Assembly: GCA_010084195.1 (NCBI GenBank)
Contig: RGPS01000010.1
Coordinates: 1-59,768 of the forward strand
Source: Terriglobia bacterium
GTDB taxonomy: Bacteria > Acidobacteriota > Terriglobia > Bryobacterales > Bryobacteraceae
Direction of reading: 5' to 3'
DNA: 59,768 bases
Shown: piece after piece, positions 34,075 to 41,485 of the stretch
Layout: each line of letters starts with the position of its first letter
Position numbering within the stretch: position 1 is the stretch's first letter
Translations under genes and position numbers: made by a program
Notes under the pieces: model-generated
The model's input: the letters and a program-made list of their open reading frames with translations, nothing else
Databases searched by the model: none
What the model was told of the DNA's origin: nothing

Positions 34075-34824
34075 ATGGCTACACCTTTCCGAATTGACGG
34101 TAAAACGGCCCTGATCACGGGCGGCGCAAGCGGCATCGGCGAACAAACTTCGCGGATCTTCACCGAGGCAGGCGCAAAAGTAATTATCGTCGATATTGAC
34201 AAATCCCGAGCCGAAGCGCTCGCCGCCGAACTCCCCGGCGCTACCTACAAGATCTTCGACATTACCGACGAAAACGCCGTGCGCGAAGGCATGGCAGACA
34301 TCGAACAGCTCGATATCCTTATCAACAACGCGGGCATCGGCCTGGTTGGCAATGCCGAAGAGACTGGCGCAGATGACTTCGACCGGATCTTCCGCGTCAA
34401 CGTCCGTGGCGTCTATCTGATGACGAAATTCTGTCTGCCGCTCATTCGAGCCGCCCACGGGTCTATCGTCAACCTCGGTTCGGTCGCGGGTCTGGTCGGC
34501 GTGAAGCGCCGTTTCGCCTATTGCGGGACCAAAGGTGCCGTCGTGGCCATGACGCGCCAGCTCGCCGTGGATTACCCCACCGAAATCCGCGTGAACTGCA
34601 TCGCACCGGGTACTGTCGATACGCCCTTCGTCTCGGGTTATCTGGAAAAGTACCACAGTCACGAAAAGGACAAGGTTCGCGCCGAACTCAACCAGCGCCA
34701 ACCCGTTGGACGTCTCGGCAAGCCGGATGAGATTGGTTATCTTGCGCTGTACCTGTGCTCCGACCAGGCTGCGTTTGTTAACGGAGGGGTCTTTCCCATT
34801 GACGGCGGCTGGACGGCGGCATAA
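34075..34824 (+). CDS. SDR family oxidoreductase
   Basis: 249 aa, classical size. NAD(P)-binding TGGASGIG at residues 15-22, INNAG, catalytic Ser in [10 protein letters not shown], and YCGTK (catalytic Tyr and Lys). Acidic residues at the end of beta-2 (VDIDKSRAE) favour NAD over NADP. Such enzymes oxidise or reduce alcohols, sugars or hydroxy acids; the substrate is unknown. The ATG follows the divergent glycosylase start by only three bases. A short gap separates it from the transpeptidase gene. Confidence 0.9.
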   Translation: MATPFRIDGKTALITGGASGIGEQTSRIFTEAGAKVIIVDIDKSRAEALAAELPGATYKIFDITDENAVREGMADIEQLDILINNAGIGLVGNAEETGADDFDRIFRVNVRGVYLMTKFCLPLIRAAHGSIVNLGSVAGLVGVKRRFAYCGTKGAVVAMTRQLAVDYPTEIRVNCIAPGTVDTPFVSGYLEKYHSHEKDKVRAELNQRQPVGRLGKPDEIGYLALYLCSDQAAFVNGGVFPIDGGWTAA

Positions 34825-34955
34825 GAAGTACCGATTTAAGTAGCGTGGCGGAAAATGCCAGCGCAGATTGACCCCGGTATGCAATTGGGGGGACAATGGA
34901 GTTTCCGGTTGCTCCCCGGATTTTTGCTCTGGCTATTTTCCGCGTCTTGCTGCTG

Positions 34956-36137
34956 ATGAAAAGATCGGTGCAGATGAACATCAATTCTCAATTCGCTTCG
35001 CGGCTCACGGCGACGTTGCTCGCTGTCGGTTTGGCGACGTCCGCGTTTGCGGTTACCCCGCAGAAAAAGAAACCGGCGAAGAAAGCTGCCATCGTCAAGG
35101 CGGTTTCTAAGGTCGTCCCAAAATCGTCTTCCAAGGCAACTGTCGGCAAGAAGCGCGCCTGGGTGCAAACTTGGGATGAGCCGACCTACAAGGACTCCAC
35201 TTCAGGTGACGTCTACGAGGGTGAAGATCTCATCGTCCGCCGGGCCGCCGTTGATGCGCTCGGACCGTTGAACGGTGCCGTCGTGGTCGTAGATCCAGAA
35301 AGTGGGCGCGTCCTCAGCATGGTGAATCAGCCGTTGGCCCTCGGTGGCGGCTTCCAGCCCTGCTCGACCATCAAAGTTCCCGTCGCTCTCGCTGGCCTGA
35401 AAGAAGGTCTGGTGGAGCGCATCAGTCCCATCAAGTTCTTCCGCAAAGGTTCTCCTGACCTGACCGACGCTCTCGCGTTCTCCAGTAATTACTACTTTGC
35501 CAACCTGGGTATCAAACTCGGGTACGAGAAGGTGAGCCATTACGCACGCCTCTTCGGCTATGGCGAGAAGGCTGGCCTTGGCATCGTGGGCGAGCATGCC
35601 GGTTACTTCCCGCCTGCGCCTCCGAAGAACGGCGGTATGGGCATGCTCACGAGCTTCGGCGAGGAAATCTCGCAGACCCCCCTCGAACTGGCTGGCGTGA
35701 TGACCGCCATTGCGAATGGTGGCACGCTGTACTGGCTGCAATACCCGAAGAACCAGGAAGAAGTCCAGAACTTTCAGCCTCAGATCAAGCGCCGCCTCGA
35801 TATCGGTCGCCACATCCCGGATGTGAAGCCGGGCATGCGCGGAGCCGTCGAGTTTGGCACCGCACGCCGCGCGAAACAGGAAGAAGAAATCTTCGGCAAA
35901 ACCGGTACCTGTAGCGAGGGTAAGACGCACCTCGGCTGGTTCGGTTCTTTCCACGAGGGCAACGGCCGTAAACTCGTCGTCGTCGTTATGTTGACCGGTG
36001 GACGGCCTTCGATCGGGCCACTGGCTTCAGGCGTTGCAGGCGATGTCTATCGCCGCCTCAGCTCTGAAGGCTTCTTCCGCACGACCACCCCCCTCACCCC
36101 GGCCACTATCCTGCCTGGGCAAATGTCCTATCGTTAA
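34956..36137 (+). CDS. penicillin-binding transpeptidase domain protein
   Basis: About 393 aa. A signal peptide (basic MKRSV, then a hydrophobic run ending ATSAFA) is followed by an unusual Lys/Ala-rich linker of about 45 residues. The transpeptidase triad is complete: S137-TI-K140, SSN at 176-178, and KTGT from K315. A class of small PBPs with no glycosyltransferase domain; it may cross-link peptidoglycan, or trim it as class C-like enzymes do. The reading frame opens at ATG 34896 and another ATG lies at 34974; 34956 gives the best signal peptide. A beta-lactam target, relevant next to a B3 lactamase in the same window. Confidence 0.8.
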   Translation: MKRSVQMNINSQFASRLTATLLAVGLATSAFAVTPQKKKPAKKAAIVKAVSKVVPKSSSKATVGKKRAWVQTWDEPTYKDSTSGDVYEGEDLIVRRAAVDALGPLNGAVVVVDPESGRVLSMVNQPLALGGGFQPCSTIKVPVALAGLKEGLVERISPIKFFRKGSPDLTDALAFSSNYYFANLGIKLGYEKVSHYARLFGYGEKAGLGIVGEHAGYFPPAPPKNGGMGMLTSFGEEISQTPLELAGVMTAIANGGTLYWLQYPKNQEEVQNFQPQIKRRLDIGRHIPDVKPGMRGAVEFGTARRAKQEEEIFGKTGTCSEGKTHLGWFGSFHEGNGRKLVVVVMLTGGRPSIGPLASGVAGDVYRRLSSEGFFRTTTPLTPATILPGQMSYR

Positions 36138-36393
36138 CAGCCCGTGGCAAGAGTACCGTAGGCCGCGCTACGAGCGCCACGGGGCCGAATGCGAGACGCA
36201 GCGCTGCATTCCCGGTTGGTGCAAATAATGCGGGTCAGCTCTCAAGCGCTGTAACGAAGCAGGCGCCCCGCTTGATTCCAGGCTGGGCCGCGGCACCCCG
36301 GGGAGCGACTGCTCTCAGCTCCAGTAACTCGGCCTCCACCCCGTCGCGCGGCCTGCGGTACTTTTACCACGAGCTGTTACCCCAACTACCCGC
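36138..36393. other. non-coding gap
   Basis: A 256-base GC-rich gap between the convergent transpeptidase and receiver genes. No open frame of protein-like composition, tRNA or clear terminator was recognised. A few short GC-rich inverted segments are present but none is followed by a T-tract. Confidence 0.5.
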
Positions 36394-36855
36394 CTAACAA
36401 ACCGTGCGCATCGCCCGAAGCATCCGGCGGTCCGCACGGTGGCTGATCAGATCCGCAACCCGTTCCAGCAGGTGCGAGATGTTGTCATCCGCGATGCTGA
36501 CCACGCTCTCCTGCTCCCCTTCAAAACCAGGCGACAACTCACTCATCCTCGATGAAATCAGCGCGGTGGCGGGTCGGTAGTACTTCTGGCGGGCGTAGGT
36601 AAGAAGGCGACCGCCGACATCTTCGCCTCCCGATTGCAGGTCGGCCAACACCAACTGGTATTCATTTTCCTGCAGGTGGTCAATGGCTTCGCTGGCCGTC
36701 GCCACGCCGTCAACCGAGTACCCGGCGGTAGAGAGAATTGTCTTGATCGTCAATCTTGACGCCAGAACATCGTCAGCCAGTAAGACTCGGGCGACGGAGG
36801 GAAGAGCCAGAGGCGCGGCAGATGCAAGCCACGTATCTGTTGAAAGTAAAAGCAT
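36394..36855 (-). CDS. atypical response-regulator receiver protein
   Basis: 153 aa single receiver domain. The acidic pair is in LLADDVLASRL, the phosphoacceptor Asp is in LVLADLQSGG, and Ser replaces Thr in ALISSR. The conserved lysine that should follow (usually Lys-Pro) is not found: the matching stretch reads SIADDNISHLLERV. No output domain. It may be a degenerate receiver, a protein-interaction module, or act without normal phosphorylation. No kinase is adjacent. The N-terminal 20 residues are extra compared with a minimal receiver, and a start nearer the domain is possible. Confidence 0.75.
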   Translation of the reverse strand: MLLLSTDTWLASAAPLALPSVARVLLADDVLASRLTIKTILSTAGYSVDGVATASEAIDHLQENEYQLVLADLQSGGEDVGGRLLTYARQKYYRPATALISSRMSELSPGFEGEQESVVSIADDNISHLLERVADLISHRADRRMLRAMRTVC

Positions 36856-36921
36856 TCGTTATGTCTTAATCTAAAGCAAACGCGACAGAATTGAAATAGA
36901 AATAATGGTACCGAAGGGTAC

Positions 36922-37605
36922 CTATCGCCGAAGCAACGGCTGTACAAACCTGAAGACGGTTGCCGCTACGATCTTCGTTCCATCAGCAGTTGGGTGCATT
37001 CCGTCGGGCTGAGTCAGTGTGGGATTCCCGCCGACTCCCTCCAACAAAAAAGGGATCCGAACCAGCTTGTAGCGTGTTCCAACGTCGAGAAAGACCTTCT
37101 CGAAAGCGCTGATATACTCGGGGCCGTAGTTCCGCGGCAAACTCATCCCGGCCAACACGACGCGAATTCCGGCTTTGTCCAGGGCCTCAACCATCGTCCG
37201 CAGGTTCTGTTCCGACGACGTTACCGGCAAACCTCGAAGGCCATCGTTGCCACCAAACTCCAGAACGACAATTTCAGGCTTCACCGCCAGGACACCAGGT
37301 AAACGCTCCACCCCGTCCGTAGTCGTATCCCCGCTGACCCCCAGATTCACGACGCGGTATTTGTGCCCTGCTGCGTCAATAAGTTGTTGCAGGACATCGG
37401 GATAGCTCTTGCCAGAGTCCAGACCGTAGCCAGCCGAGAGGCTATCCCCGAAACACGCAATCACCGGACGGGGATCCACCACTGGAGGGGGGGCCTCGAC
37501 GACCACCGGAGCCGGTTTCGGAGCCTCACTCCGGCCCCCGCAACCCATTAATGAAATCGCCACCAGAACGGAAAGCATCAACTGAATAGACACTGCCATA
37601 ATCAT
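36922..37605 (-). CDS. TesA-like GDSL/SGNH arylesterase lipoprotein
   Basis: 227 aa. Lipoprotein signal with lipobox LMGC (C22), then a Pro-rich linker. SGNH motifs are GDSL with catalytic S55, GVSGDTT, GGND with the oxyanion Asn, and DGMHPTADG with the Asp and His. Such enzymes hydrolyse thioesters, lysophospholipids or aryl esters in the periplasm. The open frame runs to 37896, but the signal begins at ATG 37605 (or 37599). That ATG shares the CATG palindrome with the start of the divergent ABC ATPase, matching the tesA-ybbA-ybbP arrangement of enterobacteria. Confidence 0.88.
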   Translation of the reverse strand: MIMAVSIQLMLSVLVAISLMGCGGRSEAPKPAPVVVEAPPPVVDPRPVIACFGDSLSAGYGLDSGKSYPDVLQQLIDAAGHKYRVVNLGVSGDTTTDGVERLPGVLAVKPEIVVLEFGGNDGLRGLPVTSSEQNLRTMVEALDKAGIRVVLAGMSLPRNYGPEYISAFEKVFLDVGTRYKLVRIPFLLEGVGGNPTLTQPDGMHPTADGTKIVAATVFRFVQPLLRR

Positions 37606-38329
37606 GACAGACCCACCTGTCACAGGAGCCCTGCACATTTCGCGCCCGATCATTGAAGTCATCAAATTAACCCGCACCATTGCCACACCGACACACGAAG
37701 TGGAGATCCTGCGGGGTATCGATATTGCCATCCCGAAGGGCCAGTTCGCCGCCATTATGGGCCCTTCCGGAAGCGGCAAGAGCACCCTGCTGGGCCTGCT
37801 GGCAGGCCTGGATAATGCGACTTCCGGCCAAATCCTGCTGGACGGAGTCGATATCACCGGCCTGACGGAAGACCAGATGGCCGAAGTCCGGGGCAAGAAA
37901 ATTGGCTTCGTTTTTCAGTCGTTCCAGCTGATTCCCACGCTGACAGCAGAAGAAAACGTCCTGTTGCCCGCTGAACTGGCGGGTACCGGCCCGGAGACCG
38001 TGGATCGCGCCCGCGAACTTCTGACACGCGTCGGCTTAGCGGATCGCATGGACCACTATCCGGTCCAGCTGTCTGGCGGTGAACAACAACGTGTGGCCCT
38101 CGCAAGGGCCTTCATCACCAAACCGCCCATCCTGCTGGCCGACGAACCGACCGGTAATCTGGACGGTCGCACCGGCCAGCAGGTTCTGGAACTGCTGCTG
38201 GAACTAAACCGCATGGCTGGTGCGACGCTGGTGATGGTCACCCATGATGCGGCCCTGGCCGGGCATGCCGACCGGGTAATTACGCTGCGCGACGGCCTGA
38301 TCGAATCCGACGTCATGAAGATCATATGA
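37604..38329 (+). CDS. ABC transporter ATPase (YbbA/LolD/MacB-like)
   Basis: 241 aa. Walker A GPSGSGKST, Q-loop FVFQSFQLIP, signature QLSGGEQQRVALARA, Walker B ILLADEPTGNLD, switch MVTHD. The sequence class is the LolD/MacB group that drives mechanotransmission or lipoprotein/toxin export rather than solute uptake. Start ATG 37604; its stop overlaps the permease start as ATGA (38326-38329). Shares the divergent start region with the TesA-like esterase. Together with the next gene it is a YbbA-YbbP-like exporter of unknown substrate. Confidence 0.9.
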   Translation: MTDPPVTGALHISRPIIEVIKLTRTIATPTHEVEILRGIDIAIPKGQFAAIMGPSGSGKSTLLGLLAGLDNATSGQILLDGVDITGLTEDQMAEVRGKKIGFVFQSFQLIPTLTAEENVLLPAELAGTGPETVDRARELLTRVGLADRMDHYPVQLSGGEQQRVALARAFITKPPILLADEPTGNLDGRTGQQVLELLLELNRMAGATLVMVTHDAALAGHADRVITLRDGLIESDVMKII

Positions 38330-40791
38330 GCCGAGGTAAGACGAGCCCTACTCGAACAGCAGCCAGGATCGCCTGGCGCGAAACGCGGGCATCATCAGGC
38401 CGATTCATCTTTGTAATTCTGGCGGTCGCGGCGGGTGTCGGGGCGCTCACAGGCGTCCGAGGCTTCTCCCGCGCCTTCCACACCCTGCTCACCCGCGACG
38501 CCCGTGGCTTCATGGCAGCCGACCTGACGGTTCGGACCTTTCAACTCCCTTCCCCGCCCCAGACCGAAACCATGGACCGGCTTGTTGGCCGCGGCATCCG
38601 GCGGACGCAGATTACCGAAACCCTGACAATGGCCGCACCCACGGGCGAGAGTATCCCGGTCCTGATCTCGGTAAAAGCAGTAGATCCAGATGTTTACCCG
38701 TTCTACGGTGAAGTGAAACTTAACCCGCCCCTCAACTTCAAAACCGCGTTGCAACCCGACGCCGTAGTCGTCGCCGACGGCGTCCTGTTGCGGATGAATG
38801 CAAAGGTAGGAGACAGTGTCCGTATCGGGGGCCAACCGTTCCGAATCGTTGCAGAAATAACCAATGAACCTGACCGCATGACCGGCAGCCTGAACGTCGG
38901 CCCCAGGGTGATGATCTCCCGCGCCGGCCTGGACCGAACCGGCTTGATAGTCCCTGGAAGCCGGGCCGCAGAGCGCTTTTTGTTCAAGGTCCCCCCCACA
39001 ATTCCTATCCTCCAGGTCCGCAACGAATTGACAGCAGTCTTCAAAGAGGGGATGATAGCCGATTACAGTGAGGCCCATCCTCTGATCGAACAGGGCTTAA
39101 GGCAATCCACGACCTTCCTCTCGCTGGTCAGCCTGGTGGCGCTTGTGATTGGTGCCCTCGGTGTCGCTACTGCGATTCAGGCGCACCTACAGCAGAAGAT
39201 GGACTCCATCGCGGTGATGAAGTGTCTGGGGGCGAAATCTTCCCAGATCCTGCGGATCTATATCTTGCAAACGATGGGGCTGGGCCTGGTGGGAAGTGCG
39301 CTGGGGATCGCGGTCGGAAGCCTGGTCCAACTAGTGTTTCCTGTTTTCCTGGAAAAGTACTTCCACCTGACTTCGGTCCCGCGCTTCGACCCCCTTTCGG
39401 CGTTTCAGGGCCTGCTGGTGGGAGTCCTGACGGTACTCTTGTTTACCATTCCTCCACTGGTTGGAATTCGCTACATCCGGCCCGCAGTAATCTTCCGGCG
39501 GGAAATGGCCGGTCCGCCGCAAACCATGAAACAGCGGCTGCAAAAGGCCACCGCGCCCGCCATCGCTTCACTCTGCATCCTGGTCTTCGTCGGGCTGCTG
39601 GCTGCCTGGCTCAGCGACAACGCCAGAACCGGGCAGTATTTCGCCTTCGGTATCGCGGCAGCAATGCTCGCGCTGGCCGGGGTCGCGTGGATTCTTCTGC
39701 GCGGACTCCGAGTCCTCGGCCGCCACCTGCCACGTGCTGCAGGCCCGGTGGTTCGGCAGGGCATCGCCAATCTCTACCGCCCCGGCAACCACGCCGGAGC
39801 CGCTGTGATGGCCCTCGGCGTTGGCGTCATGTTCACGGTAACCATATGGATTGTGCAGCGAGGGTTGCTGAAGGACATCATCCAGACCGCCCCTCCGGGC
39901 ATGCCCAATGTATATCTGCTGGACATCACCACCGCCAACAAAGAGGGAGTCTACAACCTGCTCAAACGGCAAACGGGCATCGAAGGTGATCCGGAGATGC
40001 TGGCTGCTGTGTCCGCCCAGATTCAATCGATTGACGGCGTTGTCCTCCAGCGAGAGAAACTGCAGGGTATGGCCCGGCGTTTCTCGCGAACCGTGACCGT
40101 TTCCACGGCACCGGAGAAGCCCCGCTTTACAGCAGTTCTGGCAGGCGAATGGTGGCCGGCCGGAACCCATCCAGCGGAACCTCTGATCTCGGTGTCCGAG
40201 TCGGTGGGTAAGGTCCTGAACATCAAAGTGGGTTCGGTGATCGTCTGGAACACCCCCTTACGCACCATCACGTCACGGGTTGTGGCGCTGCACAAAAGCG
40301 AATCGGTGCGCCTCACCGCGAGGGTAGAGTTCTTCTTTACCCCGGGAGCCCTGGATGGCTTGCCCGCCATCTACTACGGCGGGATCCAGTCGATTGTGGA
40401 CCAGATCTCAGTCGTCGTCCGCTTCATTTCTTTCTTCTCGATTTTGGCCGGAGCTGTGATTTTAGCCTCCAGCGTGGCCGGTACACGGTTCCGCAGGATA
40501 CGTGAGGTAATCATCCTGAAAACGCTGGGTGCAACCCGGGCGCGCATCGCACGTATCTTCTCAGTAGAGTTTCTGGTGATCGGCACCGTGGCCGGCCTGA
40601 TGGGCGGTATTCTGGCGGGTGGTTTTGCGTGGCTGGTTCTCAACAAGCTGCTCCGTGCCGAGGGATCTGCGGACTGGATGCCGATGGGCGTATCTGTGGC
40701 AGGAACAGCTTTGCTGGCGATCGGGACCGGCTGGGCGGCCAGTTTCCGAACCCTGGGCCAGAAACCATTAGAGATTCTGAGAGACGAATGA
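38326..40791 (+). CDS. FtsX-family ABC permease (YbbP-like)
   Basis: 821 aa. Ten or so hydrophobic helices in two FtsX-type blocks: an N-terminal helix followed by a large periplasmic region, then three helices (FLSLVSLVALVIGALGVATA onward), a central cluster, and a C-terminal set (VRFISFFSILAGAVILASSVAG and KTLGATRARIARIFSVEFL). The KTLGA/KCLGA segments after the helices are the FtsX coupling motif that contacts the ATPase. The size is close to E. coli YbbP. Coupled to the ATPase by ATGA and to the following TPR gene by the same overlap. Confidence 0.9.
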   Translation: MSRGKTSPTRTAARIAWRETRASSGRFIFVILAVAAGVGALTGVRGFSRAFHTLLTRDARGFMAADLTVRTFQLPSPPQTETMDRLVGRGIRRTQITETLTMAAPTGESIPVLISVKAVDPDVYPFYGEVKLNPPLNFKTALQPDAVVVADGVLLRMNAKVGDSVRIGGQPFRIVAEITNEPDRMTGSLNVGPRVMISRAGLDRTGLIVPGSRAAERFLFKVPPTIPILQVRNELTAVFKEGMIADYSEAHPLIEQGLRQSTTFLSLVSLVALVIGALGVATAIQAHLQQKMDSIAVMKCLGAKSSQILRIYILQTMGLGLVGSALGIAVGSLVQLVFPVFLEKYFHLTSVPRFDPLSAFQGLLVGVLTVLLFTIPPLVGIRYIRPAVIFRREMAGPPQTMKQRLQKATAPAIASLCILVFVGLLAAWLSDNARTGQYFAFGIAAAMLALAGVAWILLRGLRVLGRHLPRAAGPVVRQGIANLYRPGNHAGAAVMALGVGVMFTVTIWIVQRGLLKDIIQTAPPGMPNVYLLDITTANKEGVYNLLKRQTGIEGDPEMLAAVSAQIQSIDGVVLQREKLQGMARRFSRTVTVSTAPEKPRFTAVLAGEWWPAGTHPAEPLISVSESVGKVLNIKVGSVIVWNTPLRTITSRVVALHKSESVRLTARVEFFFTPGALDGLPAIYYGGIQSIVDQISVVVRFISFFSILAGAVILASSVAGTRFRRIREVIILKTLGATRARIARIFSVEFLVIGTVAGLMGGILAGGFAWLVLNKLLRAEGSADWMPMGVSVAGTALLAIGTGWAASFRTLGQKPLEILRDE

Positions 40792-41480
40792 TCTGGCCAC
40801 TCCTGGTCCTGTTGGCAGCTTCGGGACCACAGTTCGACATCACGGACGTAAGGGGCAAGAAGCCCTCCGGCGTCACTATCGAGGCTGGTGCCCCGGACGT
40901 GGACGGCTGGATGGAGTTAAAAGTAGCGGGGAAAGCAAAGGCACCGTACCTGCTTGTCTGGCCCTTCGATGGCCGGGCCCGGAACCCGGATGGCCCGGGA
41001 GCTGTGAACGTGATCGTGATGGAGCGAGCGGACCCCAAAGCCCTGCTCAATCCGAAGGTGACGTCGGCCCTGCTGGCAGCCCAACTCCTGGGTAAACCCC
41101 TCGATGCCGGGGTGGACGCTGCCGCCCTGAAACAAGCGGCGGCAGCCCTGGAGAACTCGGCAGACTACTGGGTGAAGGGTGTCGGCCTGCTCTACAACGG
41201 CAAGGCATCGGATGCAGTGGAGCCTCTGGGAAAGGCACTTCGGGAACGGGAACGGGTGTTAACCAGAATCCCTTCGGAAATCTACCCCGCCGCGATGCTG
41301 TCCGGTCGGGCCCTGTTAGAGGCGGGAAAGTTCGACGAAGCTGCTCTGGCCTTTCTGAAAGCCGTCAAGCTCCGCCCCACGGAACAAGCCGCACGCGAGG
41401 CCCGCGCACAAGCGCTGGTGAAAGCAGGCAAGCCGGAAGCCGCGCAGGCAGCCCTCGACCCCGCGCTGGAAAAACACTAG
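40788..41480 (+). CDS. exported TPR-like protein coupled to the ABC exporter
   Basis: 230 aa. Begins MIWPLLVLLAASGPQFD, a short signal peptide. Residues 15-100 are beta-rich; from about 120 helical TPR-like repeats appear (EAGKFDEAALAFLKAVKLRP, ALVKAGKPEAAQAAL). The start is ATG 40788, overlapping the permease stop by ATGA, although the frame opens at 40629. Translational coupling suggests that it works with the exporter, perhaps as a periplasmic adaptor, but the function is unknown. Confidence 0.8.
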   Translation: MIWPLLVLLAASGPQFDITDVRGKKPSGVTIEAGAPDVDGWMELKVAGKAKAPYLLVWPFDGRARNPDGPGAVNVIVMERADPKALLNPKVTSALLAAQLLGKPLDAGVDAAALKQAAAALENSADYWVKGVGLLYNGKASDAVEPLGKALRERERVLTRIPSEIYPAAMLSGRALLEAGKFDEAALAFLKAVKLRPTEQAAREARAQALVKAGKPEAAQAALDPALEKH

Positions 41481-41485
41481 CCAGG

